Shown: positions 35,155 through 47,435 of the stretch, in pieces
Layout of the letters: each line of letters opens with the position of its first letter
Position numbering within the stretch: the stretch's first letter is position 1
Source: Liquidambar formosana
Lineage: Eukaryota; Streptophyta; Magnoliopsida; Saxifragales; Altingiaceae
DNA length: 64,000 nucleotides
Direction of reading: 5' to 3'
NCBI GenBank assembly: GCA_039720395.1
Contig: CM077831.1
Span: 3,700,003-3,764,002, forward strand
Made by a program: the position numbers and the translations under genes
The notes under the pieces: model-generated
What the model saw: only the letters and a program-made list of their open reading frames with translations
Told to the model about the DNA's origin: nothing
The model's database searches: none

Positions 35155-36431
35155 TGTTAGGATTATGCCCTAGAGCCAATCATAGAGATGATTGTTTAGG
35201 GATTAGGAACAATCATTTGATTTCATTTATGTATGTCACATTTATTATTGATTTAATAAAAGGGCTTATTCTATTATGTTTATATGCATCAATTATATTT
35301 ACATAATATGTCCATGGAGTTAGAGTTGAGAATATGGAATTACAAAGAGTTGTAATTTTGAGACTATAGATATATCTCTGTACTAAACTCCTTAAGCATT
35401 CCTAGTTGAAGGTTCACTATGATGGACAGTAATGAACCATAGGACTAGCACTTGTTAGGTTGACTCTATAGGAGGATAGCTAGTCTCAAGCTATTTGTGT
35501 GGAGACACTACAACCAACAAGTGGGTGCCTATTATAAGAATAGGTACACTGAATGTGACCAAAGATATGAGATAAACTGAATAGAGTTTTATCCTGCCTG
35601 TCAATCAGTTTCTCATTGTTATAGTGGTACAAGTAATCCTTAGACCTGAGACACCATAGTTGCCTTATGCATGTAGCTTTAGAAGTTTGATAACACTAAG
35701 TGCAGATCCTATTCAGGGGTCTGCAAAGGTGTTCATTGGCCCTACTGCTATGTGTATGAAGGCATGTGAGTGATCAACAAGGGATCCATCACTCTCAGGA
35801 AAAAGAGAGAGAATGTCTCATATAGCATTCATAATATAACTCATTAAATCCATGGCCATGGTAGGATGAATATGAAAAGAGTTTCATGAGTTCATCAATG
35901 AGTTGATATCTATGAATGAGTATAAAGTAATTGACCTAGGGACTTGACAGACTTCCATGTCCTATTAGTTCAATTGGAGACATTGTGTTGAAGGAAGGAT
36001 GCAATTGTAACCTATAAACTATAACAGAAGGGTTCTTTGTAAATGACTATTCACCTCATTAAGGACCACACCATGAGCCATATGCTAGGTGTTACTCATG
36101 GTTAGTAGAAGCCCTAATTGACATAAGTGAGTTATAATCAATTAGGGAATTGGAAGGAGTTCCAATTAGACCCTAAATGGAAAGAGTTCCATTGTGCACA
36201 CCTCGTGCTATTCCTACTACTTAATGATGTGAACCCAATGGGTCACACACTGATCATGCAAGAAGGGCTTTAAAGTCTATGAGAGAAAGGGTTTTAGTGA
36301 ATAAAGAATAGTTCTTTATAGGCCTATTTGTATTTGATACAAATAATAGGGGTTAATGTGCAATTAAGTGTAATTACACATAACCCTATTAGGGTTTCTT
36401 CCCCATGGCCAGCCCCCTTTAGTGGGCTGCC

Positions 36432-36438
36432 TATATAA
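36432..36438 (+). promoter_or_regulatory. Putative TATA box of C4 5' LTR
   Basis: TATATAA in the context GGCTGCC-TATATAA-GTCACAC. The same box sits at the equivalent place in most Copia LTRs here (2545, 44486 and 56471 on plus; 19690, 27698 and 5568 on minus), so it is likely the U3 promoter with transcription starting roughly 30 bp beyond. Confidence 0.75.
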
Positions 36439-36603
36439 GTCACACTTATGGGTGACATGGCATAATAGGTTTGCACAATAAACCCTAGCCGTCCAGCCCC
36501 TTGGAGGCTCTCTTCTCTCTCTCTCTCTTCTCCACCTCTAGCAACAACAAGGAAGAAGAAAGAAAGGACTTGAAGCTCTAGCTAGGTGTGGATACCGTTG
36601 GAG

Positions 36604-36621
36604 GCAGCACACTTGGGCTGC
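36604..36621 (+). promoter_or_regulatory. Conserved hairpin in Copia LTR
   Basis: GCAGC, loop ACACTTGG, GCTGC. The element lies about 170 bp after the TATA box and would be transcribed. In C1 LTRs (5373-5390, 47659-47676) the loop-closing C-G pair is T-A, a paired change, with the loop unchanged. Confidence 0.65.
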
Positions 36622-36813
36622 TCATTCACCGCTGTCCGGAGTAGAAGCTTGGAGCAAAACGGAGAAGACAAAAATCCTGTAAGTGTTCTAACCCTCTTCG
36701 TAGTTAGGGTTTGATTTTGTGTTATGCATAGTTAGATTCATGGGATTGGGAATCGTAGGAAAAATTTTTATATTCCGCCTTTGTATTTTTCCCTCTTGTT
36801 CGATTCCCAACAG

Positions 36814-36825
36814 TGGTATCAGAGC
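36814..36825 (+). other. Primer-binding site (tRNA initiator Met), C4
   Basis: TGGTATCAGAGC, one base after the 5' LTR; complementary to the 3' end of plant initiator-Met tRNA. Confidence 0.96.
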
Positions 36826-38220
36826 CATGATTATGCATAATACAAAATACATATGGGCTGGTAATTATGGTGTAGTTGAATGATTCAAAAATCTGGAAAC
36901 TTTTTTCTGCATAATTGGTTTTCCTCCATGGCTGAACCTAGGGTTTGCAACCCTAGGTCAATTCTCTTTTACTCCTCTTCTAATTGATGGTTAAGTGTAG
37001 CCATGGATGCAATAGGTTGCATAGGGTTTGAGTTTGGAGAAGAAGAATAAGGAAACTAAGGTTTTATAAAACTGTTATGAACAGTTTTCATGGTTGCCAT
37101 GAAAAACCGTCATCTTGTTTTGCATGCCGAATTCAGAGTTCTTCTCCAAAATTTTCGAGCCATATATGGTTAGAAAGCTCTTCGAATAAGCTTTCCAACC
37201 CAACAAACGGTGCATCAATCCGAGTTCTGTAGTGAAAGTTATGAATTTTTTACTACAGGCTGTCTGGAAAGACAGTTTTGCTCGGGAATGATGCAATAGC
37301 CACAACTTTGAGTTATTGATGGAGATCAAAGGCATGGCAATGGTTGCCACCACTTGGGTTATGTTCTAGACATGGTAGGGAAAGGTTCCCAAGCATTTAG
37401 ATGCATCATAATTGGATTAAGATGCTAGAACAGAAGGAAGAAGGAGAAGAACACCATGGAGGCTGAATCTGGGTTTTAGAACCCTAAGGTTCTTGCAATT
37501 AATTCTAATTAAAGCTGCTGTATTTATGATGGAAGATCATTGTAGGATCATTATATATCATGTGTATATGATTTTCTTTAAGTTTCAAAAAGGTTTTGAT
37601 GGAAAAAGATTCAAAAAGTTTGAAAATTTTTCATGAACAGCATAGCAGATTTTCTCTGCAGAAAAGTCATCAATGGAGTTTTGATTAGAACTTGAGTTAG
37701 GGAACTCCAAATTGCATGAAACCAATTGCATTAGTTTCCTAAGACATGTAGGATACTGGGAAAATTCATTTGGTAGCCTAATTCATTCATCTTGCTGGGT
37801 TTTAAATCAATTTCTGATCATGGACAGTGTGCTGTCAAATTCTGGGCAGCCTACTGTTGTTTTAATTGTTTAGAACAATTGGTGATGATTTGATCATCCA
37901 AACCTCTTCTATTAGCTTAGTATTTCATGTAGGGACATGATACAAAAGCTGGTTTCAATGGAGGAGTCGAATTGATAAGGATTTAGAAGCTATTGTGACC
38001 TTCAAGGTCTGCAACAATGGCTCCAGCAATGGGTTTTGGAAACCCTGATTGTTCTTGATGATGGCAGCCACTTCCACCACTTCTCACGTGTCCAGAGGCT
38101 TGTCCCACACCCCTAGGATGTTCTCCCATGATTGGCCATGGCCTCCCACAGTCGTTGGTGGCCATGGCAGCCTAGCCAAGCTCAGGCAGCCCCCTGGTAG
38201 TGACGGCTGCATAGAGTTAA

Positions 38221-38625
38221 GGATGAAACCCTAATTTTGAGTTAATGATGAAACCCTAATTTCATTATGGCATTAATTAAAACCCTAATTGGAATATTAA
38301 TTACCTTAATTAAGAGTTAATGATTGGTCATTAAATGACCAATCATGGTTATTGATTGTTAGGGCATAATTAATACCATTAATGATGTCTAGGGTTAGGG
38401 TTTTGGAAACCCTAATTAGTGTAATTAATTAAGGGTAATTAATACCTTATTTGGCATTAATTAAACCCTAATCCCTTTTATTAAATACCATATGAACCTA
38501 GGGTTTTAATGATTGGACATTAAATGACCAATCATAAGGCATTTAATGATTAGGGCTTGCATTTAGGGTTTAGGGATATGCATTTAGGGTTTAGGGTTTT
38601 AGGAAACCCTAATACACTAATTCAT
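38221..38625 (+). repeat. Telo-box and palindrome cluster in C4 leader
   Basis: Many AAACCCTAA/TTAGGGTTT motifs in both orientations occur with two near-perfect palindromes built on ATGATTGG(T/A)CATT...AATGACCAATCAT near 38325 and 38512. It is equivalent to the clusters in C3 and regions A and B. Confidence 0.85.
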
Positions 38626-39928
38626 CATTTTAATGATTTTATTTAATTCCTATATTAATTATTTAATTAATATTGATTAATTTTATAATGTTTTAAATGG
38701 TTTAAAACACAATTAGGGATTAAATTAAAATCTGGAAATTCTTAATTAAATGAAATTGTTTTGTTTAATTAAGGAAACCCTAATATTGGATATTAGAGTT
38801 ATTTTAGGAAACTTTACATGTTTTAAATTAATTTGATTAATTGAAACTGTAATGTCTTAAATGTTAAGACTTTATTTAATTCTGGATATTTTTGTTAAAA
38901 CCTAATAAGATTAGGATGCATTAATGAGATTAATGTAAATCATTCAAGAGAATTACCATAATGCCCATATGTTTTAATGCTTACAGTTTTTCTTTACATT
39001 ATGCAATGAGATTGTATGTATGTGCTTGGATGATGATTATGGACTATACCCTTTAAACCAATTGTGATTGGCCGTCTTATGAATGGGATGTTATTATTTA
39101 CAAGAGTTGTAATTTTATTAAGGTGATGTAATTTATTTGGGGCTTGCATGCCACCTTCCCTCTCCCTCTCTTTCTATCATTCTCTTATGTACCCCACATT
39201 CCCCTTATGTATCCCTTTCTATATATTATGTAAATGTTATGTAATCGAGAGCGCACTAAGGAGCATGGTGGACCCAAAGGAGTATGATGGAGCCCAACAA
39301 GCCAATGGTAGAGACCAACAAGCCAATGGTAGAGACCATCAAGCCAAGGGAGCAGATTGAAGGACTTGAAAGCTTAGAGAAGTGTTTCAAGAAAGCATGC
39401 ATGTTACGAATGGTTTATTTTACGATCACCTACACCCACCTTAGACCTTGGATTCAATCTATTGGCTTGGATTGAATCCTCTCAAAGTCCATAATCATCA
39501 TAGTGGGAGCTTAAATTTATGAGATAATTGTATTAGCTCCAATGCCATAGTTTGGTATATGTTACCTATTCACTTAGGGACTAATATCAAAATATGGTAC
39601 TTTATATATGTTGATATATAATAGCATGCGATGTATGATTTATAATAGCATGAGATGTATGATTATAAATAGCATAATTTATATGTTTAAATTTTGATAC
39701 ATAGGATGCATGTTAATTTGATGAGACCCTTTAAAACCCCTCTTATTTAATATTAAGTTGAAAATGGAGAAGTCATTAGGGAATGAATTCTTCATTGCCT
39801 TCCATCATTATAGGATCATCTAACGTCCCTTAATGTGGGTACCTGGTTGCAGACATGTAGGAGCTACCCATGTTAAAGACATTACTTGAAACTATCACAT
39901 ATGAGATATCATGGGGTGCCTAAACTGG

Positions 39929-40146
39929 TATATACCAAGAAACTAACATGTGAGGTATATATTTGGCGAAACATACCTGTGTGAATGATGGGTTTAACTT
40001 AACTAGGGAAGTATTCCAAGAAACTAACATGTGAGGTGTATGTTCCCTAGAGGCAAAATGATTGGAACTTGCTTATGAAGCAATAGACAAAGAGTTGTCT
40101 TCTTATTGTGGGTTAGAAGCCAAGAAACTAACATGTGAGGCTTCTA
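39929..40146 (+). promoter_or_regulatory. Three-hairpin array in leader, C4 copy (best preserved)
   Basis: Hairpin 1: TATATACC 39929-39936, loop 39937-39953, GGTATATA 39954-39961. Hairpin 2: loop 40018-40034 closed by CC/GG, with an outer pairing CTAGGGAA 40003-40010 and TTCCCTAG 40043-40050. Hairpin 3: TAGAAGCC 40114-40121, loop 40122-40138, GGCTTCTA 40139-40146. All three loops are AAGAAACTAACATGTGA. Stems 1 and 3 are perfect 8-bp helices of unrelated sequence. Confidence 0.9.
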
Positions 40147-40303
40147 GGTCACAGTGGGACCCCAATCCCCATTAGGAATGAGATTCCCGAATTCCATTAG
40201 AGGGTGTATGGAATTTGATAAAATAGTGGGAGGTACCATATGATTAAAGACCCAATCATTATGGATAAAAATGAAATCTAATTCTTTGTTTATGTAGATT
40301 ACC

Positions 40304-43195
40304 TAATTACTCACCTCAAAACCCCTATTTCCTAATATAGGATATTGATAGTTTGACTAAACCCGATTTCTTTGATTGACTTAGGAAATTGAGAATTGTT
40401 CTCAATTTCAAAAGATTGTTTATATGCTATTAGGCCTTTTATTAAAGGCCCTCCATAAAACATCCTAAGAAGAAAAAGACACTATGCGCAATTGGCATCT
40501 TGTTGCCATGCTATATGATAGAATTGATGACTAATGAGCTTCAGAAGCAAAATTAGTCAATGCAAGTGCCTTTGATGTCCTACATCACATACAAAGGTTG
40601 TATTATGAGGGAAATAATACTATAAAGTATAGTACTTGTAAAGGACTTCTTCTGGACTAGGATGTAATAAAAGTTGTTTATTAATAATCATTCTTTTGAA
40701 AAATGATTAATCACATAGAATAGCTTGAGAAGCTAGATGTGATTTAAAATGGAAGCATAGAGGAAAGCAAGTCTTGAAAAGTCAAAGACAAAGAAATATA
40801 ATTATTATGTAGTAAACATAAGGTATTGTAAAGGGAACTTGATAAAGTATCAGTCTTCCTAGAAGAACCAAACTTTTGAAGTTTTGGTTCATGCTCTAAA
40901 CTAAATTGTTGGTTAGTTCTGCTTCTTGGTTTTTGGATTCTAGTGTAATCTAAATCGAAGCAGAAAGTTAAGTAGATAATAAGTTACCTTTAAAAATTTT
41001 AATGGAGCAAGAGTTGCTAGATTAATTTTGGGAACTTATTTCTTAACTAAGTCATTTAAGACATTCTAGAAATTTGATTTCCGAATTTAAATGACTAATT
41101 AGAGCGAATGCAACGTATTCCGAGAATACAAGAGATGTAGAGACTCTCATTTAAATGTAACGATTATGACTTGGTTATGAGATGACCAAACCCATCTTTT
41201 ACTTGGTGAAGTAAATGAGTTACATTTATAATTTGACTATACATTATGATGTATACAGTCATATAGAGCATGCATTCAATTATAGTAGACTCATCTTAGA
41301 ATACCATAGCTCAATGGTGAATCTAAGAGAACAAATTGAACCCTATTAAGATATGGTTTGATCCATGATGAGTTTTACTAATGTATCCATCTAGGATATA
41401 CCTTAAAATTGCTACATATTGATAATTTAGGGTTCACTCCAGTTTTGTCCCAATTATATCAGATATGATATGGGAAGAAACCCAACTTAAAGAAGTTAAG
41501 GCTTGGGATTGTGCTATGTATGTCTAAGAGACATAATGTAGACAATCTGGAAATAAGGTCAAGTAAGTGTTGAATTGTGGTATATCCCAAAGAGTGGTTG
41601 GGATAGTATTTCTATTACCCTAATGAACAAAAGTTGTCCATTAGGATGTTTGCTGGATTTGCTTGAGAAAGAGTTCATTCAAGAAAGATGCAAAAGTAGA
41701 TAGAATTTGCAGAATTGTTTGTAAAGCCACAAACCAACAAAGATCCAACCCTTGCCCCTATTGAGGCAAAACCTTTAATTACACCACATTCTTTTCATAG
41801 ATCAAATTGGATATTTCTTTAACATAAGAGAGATATTGTATCTCCATTAGAATGTGAAAGAATTGTTCTTTGGTGATAAAGATCACCAAGATAATCCTAT
41901 TGATTATGATTAGGCGATGTTTGACATCAACTTGAGAAATGACTAAGAGTCATTAAATCCAATATGGACAGGTAGAGACCTAAAAGGCTTGGCTATTTAA
42001 GAATGTTTTCAACATAGGCAAAAAGTTGTCTATAAAGAAACTTGTTTGATAATAGTTATGCTGAAATCCATTTGGATCTTGTTATCTATAAATACACATT
42101 TTGAATATGAGATATGTCAAAAAGGATATAAAGATGTTATATCAAATGGTGAAAAACCATAAGAGTGTGTAAGTTATAGAAGTCTATTAATAGACTACAA
42201 GGTTCTCATAATTAGCACATCTATAAAGTTGAAGTAATCAAATTGTTTGATTTCTCTTATTGTATAGATGGACCATGAGTGTATAAAAGGTTAGTGGGAG
42301 TGCGATCGTTTTTCTTTATCCTAAGTATAGATGACATCCTAATCATTATGAATGATATATGAATGACATCCTAATCGTTTTGGTTTTTGGAGAAAAACTA
42401 ATTCATGAAAGATTTGGCAGAAGCATCCAACAAGATCTATAGAGATAGATCATATAGATTGCTAAGTATCTCCAAATCATCAAACATAGTTGAAATGTTG
42501 AAAAAGTTCAACATGGAGAATTCTAAAGGAGGTCTGATTTACTTCAGATAAGAATTCATTATTCAAGGGCATGTGCCCTAGGATAACACAAGTAAGATTC
42601 TTAAAGTGTTAAGAAGCTTTATTTTACACTATGTATTGAACCTGATATCTATTATGTTGTAATTGTTACAAATAGTTATCAATCAATTCAAATTTGGAAT
42701 ATTGGATTGAATATGGAAATTGTAAACTCATAGTAGATGGGTATATGGATTTGGATATAATCCATATGGGGTATATTTTATATTCACTTTAGTTGGTGAA
42801 ATACTTAATGGAAGAACTGTATGAAAGATACAGTGGATTCCATTATTAAGGGTGAATTAATTGTCGCATTGTCTAGGAGACTGTTTGGATCTATAAGTTC
42901 ATTTAGAACTTAGAGTTGTTCCTTCCATTGAGTTGCCCACACCTTGTTTTGTGACAACAATGGGTCTATAGCTCAAGTATAGGAATCACGGTCTCATCAA
43001 AAGTCCAAACTCATAGAGCGGCAATTCCAAGTGATTAGAGGAATCATTGGAAAAGGTAATAGATACATTACAGAAGATATTATCTACATAAGTTTTTGTA
43101 GACCTACTGACTAAAGCTTTAAAACATAATTGGTTATGTCTAAGACCAACATCTTGAGAAGATAGGTATGCGATACATGGTCGATTGGCTTTAGT
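40304..43195 (+). pseudogene. C4 degenerate gag-pol
   Basis: A decayed gag start follows the leader at about 40310 (TCACCTCAAAACCCC aligning to the gag N-terminus). Fragments of integrase C-terminus, RT and RNase H follow. The RT active-site region (42330-42380) has the same ACATCCTAATC duplication as C3, and the RNase H CDNNG region (about 42950-42985) the same TAG. No frame exceeds ~90 codons. Confidence 0.85.
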
Positions 43196-43208
43196 GCAAG
43201 TGGGAGAT
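43196..43208 (+). other. Polypurine tract of C4
   Basis: GCAAGTGGGAGAT directly before the 3' LTR, identical to element X. Confidence 0.9.
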
Positions 43209-44866
43209 TGTTAGGATTATGCCCTAGAGCCAATCATAGAGATGATTGTTTAGGGATTAGGAACAATCATTTGATTTCATTTATGTATGTCACATTTATT
43301 ATTGATTTAATAAAAGGGCTTATTCTATTATGTTTATATGCATCAATTATATTTACATAATATGTCCATGGAGTTAGAGTTGAGAATATGGAATTACAAA
43401 GAGTTGTAATTTTGAGACTATAGATATATCTCTGTACTAAACTCCTTAAGCATTCCTAGTTGAAGGTTCACTATGATGGACAGTAATGAACCATAGGACT
43501 AGCACTTGTTAGGTTGACTCTATAGGAGGATAGCTAGTCTCAAGCTATTTGTGTGGAGACACTACAACCAACAAGTGGGTGCCTATTATAAGAATAGGTA
43601 CACTGAATGTGACCAAAGATATGAGATAAACTGAATAGAGTTTTATCCTGCCTGTCAATCAGTTTCTCATTGTTATAGTGGTACAAGTAATCCTTAGACC
43701 TGAGACACCATAGTTGCCTTATGCATATAGCTTTAGAAGTTTGATAACACTAAGTGCAGATCCTATTCAGGGGTCTGCAAAGGTGTTCATTGGCCCTACT
43801 GCTATGTGTATGAAGGCATGTGAGTGATCAACAAGGGATCCATCACTCTCAGGAAAAAGAGAGAGAATGTCTCATATAGCATTCATAATATAACTCATTA
43901 AATCCATGGCCATGGTAGGATGAATATGAAAAGAGTTTCATGAGTTCATCAATGAGTTGATATCTATGAATGAGTATAAAGTAATTGACCTAGGGACTTG
44001 ACAGACTTCCATGTCCTATTAGTTCAATTGGAGACATTGTGTTGAAGGAAGGATGCAATTGTAACCTATAAACTATAACAGAAGGGTTCTTTGTAAATGA
44101 CTATTCACCTCATTAAGGACCACACCATGAGCCATATGCTAGGTGTTACTCATGGTTAGTAGAAGCCCTAATTGACATAAGTGAGTTATAATCAATTAGG
44201 GAATTGGAAGGAGTTCCAATTAGACCCTAAATGGAAAGAGTTCCATTGTGCACACCTCGTGCTATTCCTACTACTTAATGATGTGAACCCAATGGGTCAC
44301 ACACTGATCATGCAAGAAGGGCTTTAAAGTCTATGAGAGAAAGGGTTTTAGTGAATAAAGAATAGTTCTTTATAGGCCTATTTGTATTTGATACAAATAA
44401 TAGGGGTTAATGTGCAATTAAGTGTAATTACACATAACCCTATTAGGGTTTCTTCCCCATGGCCAGCCCCCTTTAGTGGGCTGCCTATATAAGTCACACT
44501 TATGGGTGACATGGCATAATAGGCTTGCACAATAAACCCTAGCCGTCCAGCCCCTTGGAGGCTCTCTTCTCTCTCTCTCTCTTCTCCACCTCTAGCAACA
44601 ACAAGGAAGAAGAAAGAAAGGACTTGAAGCTCTAGCTAGGTGTGGATACCGTTGGAGGCAGCACACTTGGGCTGCTCATTCACCGCTGTCCGGAGTAGAA
44701 GCTTGGAGCAAAACGGAGAAGACAAAAATCCTGTAAGTGTTCTAACCCTCTTCGTAGTTAGGGTTTGATTTTGTGTTATGCATAGTTAGATTCATGGGAT
44801 TGGGAATCGTTGGAAAAATTTTTATATTCCGCCTTTGTATTTTTCCCTCTTGTTCGATTCCCAACA
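43209..44866 (+). repeat. C4 3' LTR
   Basis: 1658 bp, matching 35155-36812 except for about three sites I can find (ATGTAG/ATATAG near 43727, GTTTGC/GCTTGC near 44524, CGTAGG/CGTTGG near 44810). TATA box at 44486-44492. Confidence 0.96.
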
Positions 44867-47422
44867 AAGGGGAATGTGGGGTACATGAGAGAATGATAGA
44901 GAGAGAGAAGATGGTGGCATGCAAGCCCCAAATAAATAATACATCACCAAAATTAACAACTCTTGAAAAATTAATACAACCCATTCATAAGATGGCCAAT
45001 CACAATTGGTTTAAGGGGTATAGTCCATAATCATCATCCATCCATAACCATACAATCATATTGCATAATAAAGGAAATAATTGTAAGCAATAAACATATG
45101 GGCATTAATGGTAACTCTATTGATTGGTTTTCATTAATCTCATTAATGTGTCCTAATCTTATTAGGATATGCATAAGTTCCAAAATTAATTAAGTCTTAA
45201 CATTTAAGACTTTAGTTTCAATCAATCAAATCAATTGAAATCATTAAAGTTCCCTAATTAAACTCTAATATCAAATATTAGGGTCTCTTTAATTAAACAA
45301 AACAATTTCATTTAATTAAAAATTTCCAGATTTTAATTTAATCCTAAATTGTGTTTTAAACCATTTAAAACATTATAAAATTAATCACCATTAATTAAAT
45401 AATCAATTTCGGAATTAAATAAAATCATTTTATTAATTAATTAGTGCATTAGGGTTTCCTAAAACCCTAAACCCTAAGTGCATTAACTCTAAACCCTAAA
45501 TGTAACCCTAATGCATTAAATGCCTTAAGATTGGTCAATGAATGATCAATCATTTAAACCCTAGGTTTATGTGGTATTAATGACTAGGATTAGGGTTTAA
45601 TTAATGCCACCTAGGATATTAATTACACCTAATTAATATGCACTAATTAGGGTTTCTAAAACCCTAAACCTTAAACCTTTTAAATGCCAATGATTAATTA
45701 CTAAACCTTTAATGATCATGATTGGTCATTAATGACCAATCATTTAAACCTAGGTTAGACACATTAATTACTAGGTTTAGTTATTAATTAATGCATTAAT
45801 AGAATTAGGGTTTAATTAATACGAATTAGGGTTTCCTAAACCCTAAACCCTAGACATCATAAATGCAATTAATTATACCCTAATGATTAATAACCATGAT
45901 TGGTCAATTAATGACCAATCATTAAACATTTTAATTAAGGTAATTAATAGTCAATTAGGTTTTTTAATTAATTCCATAAATGTATTAGGGTTTCATCATT
46001 AATGGGAATTAGGGTTTCCTAAGAAACCCTAAGGCTGCCGCCACCTATAGTGGGCTGCCATGGCTAGGCCATGGCTAGGCCAGGGGGCTGCCAAGGCTTG
46101 GCCACAGCTAGGCCAGGTGGCTGCCATGGCTAGGCCACGGCTAGGCCAAGCTGCTGTCAAGACTTGGCAAGGCTGCCATGTCCACCATTAAGCATGGGGA
46201 ACTATGGCCAGCCTTGGGACACGTGCTAGGGTGTGGGCCAAGCCCATTGGACATGTGTGGAGTGGCCAATAGGGCTGTCTTATTCAAAGAACATTAGGGT
46301 TTCAAGAACCCTAAATTGGCACCACCATGGGAGGACCTCCAAGGTCACAAAAGTTTATAAAACTTAATCAATTCGACTCCACCAACAAAACCAGCTTTTG
46401 TATCATCTCCCTACATGAATTACTAAGCTAATTGAAGTGGTTTGGATGATCAAATCATCTCCAATTGTTCTAAACAATTCAAGAACAGTAGGCTGTCCAG
46501 AATTTGACAGCATACTGTCCCTTGTCACAAATTGATTTAAAACCCAGCAACATGGTTAATTCAGGCTACCAAATTATTTTTCTTAGTATGCTACATGTCT
46601 TAGGAAACTAATGAAAGTGGTTTCATGCAATTTGGAGTTCCCTAACTCAAGTTATGAACGAAACTCCATTGATGACTTTCTGCAGAAAAACGGCCTGCTG
46701 TGTTCTTCCAAGAAATCAAACGTTTTGATTCTTCAAGCATCAAGACTCTTTTGAAACTTAAAGAATATGATCTATACATCATATGTCATCATCCTATAAT
46801 GATTATTCATCAATTTTACAGAAGTTTCATAACAAAACAGTAGCAAGAACCCTAGGGTTCTAAAACCCATATTCGAACATGGTGGTTTTCTCCTTCTTCC
46901 TTCTGTTCTCGAATCTTAATCCAATTAAGATGCATCTGAATGCTTGGGAACCCTTTCCTACCATGTCTAGAACATAACCCAAGTGGTGGCAACCATTGCC
47001 GTGCCTTTTATCTCCATCAAAAACTCACAATTGTGGCAGTTACATCATTCCCGAGCAAAACTGTCTTTCTTGACAGCCAGTAGTAAAAAATTCATAACTT
47101 TCACTAAAAACTCGGATCGACGAACTGTTTGTTGGGTTGGAAAGCTGATTCGGGATGCAAAACAAGATGATGGTTTTTCATGGCTACCATGAAAACTGTT
47201 CATCTTCTCCAAACTCGATCCCCATTCAACTCTTGAATAACCAGCAGCTCTAAAACTTATTTTAGAAGAGAAGTAGAAGAGAAAACAACCTAGGGTTTAT
47301 AAACCCTAGGTTTGGTCATGAGAGAACAAGTTTTAATGCATGAACATAAATTCTAGATTTATTAACCAATCAATTTACCATAAATTCCAACCGATATGCA
47401 GTTTGTATTAGGCATAATCATG
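44867..47422 (-). other. Region B leader, LTR-proximal part
   Basis: Continues the region B leader after C4. It has a telo-box/palindrome cluster at about 45447-46030, including a perfect 26-bp palindrome at 45718-45743, and a GGCTAGGCC-type GC-rich repeat patch at 46030-46200 that region A has in a shorter form. Near the LTR it differs strongly from region A (46880-47210 versus 17730-18060), which fits A and B being different elements. Confidence 0.82.
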
Positions 47423-47434
47423 GCTCTGATACCA
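47423..47434 (-). other. Primer-binding site (tRNA initiator Met), C1
   Basis: TGGTATCAGAGC on the minus strand, one base from the C1 5' LTR. Confidence 0.94.
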
Positions 47435-47435
47435 C

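Larger units (their letters stand above)
35155..36812 (+). repeat. C4 5' LTR
   Basis: TGTTAGGATTATGCCC to GATTCCCAACA. TATA box at 36432-36438, GA/CT-rich tract near 36509-36530, hairpin at 36604-36621, donor-like CTGTAAGTG near 36677. Confidence 0.96.
36826..40303 (+). other. C4 leader
   Basis: About 3.5 kb without a credible gene. In order it holds AT-rich sequence with small chance frames, a telo-box/palindrome cluster (38221-38625), AT-rich sequence, a short MPPSLSLSF frame (39148-39360), the three-hairpin array (39929-40146), and a T-rich tract ending TTTATGTAG near 40300. Confidence 0.82.
35155..44866 (+). mobile_element. Copia C4, full-length, very young, non-autonomous
   Basis: A 9712-bp element flanked by AAGGG (35150-35154, 44867-44871); region A has the empty site (ATACATAAGGGGAATG near 15808). 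Both LTRs are 1658 bp and I count only about three differences between them. PBS and PPT are intact. The internal 6.4 kb has no ORF above ~90 codons. So it inserted recently without encoding the proteins needed. Confidence 0.96.

Noticed and set aside
39937..40138. Regularly spaced identical 17-mers that might be read as a CRISPR-like array
   Set aside because: Only three units at 81- and 104-bp spacing in a plant retrotransposon leader, with no cas genes; they are loops of hairpins.
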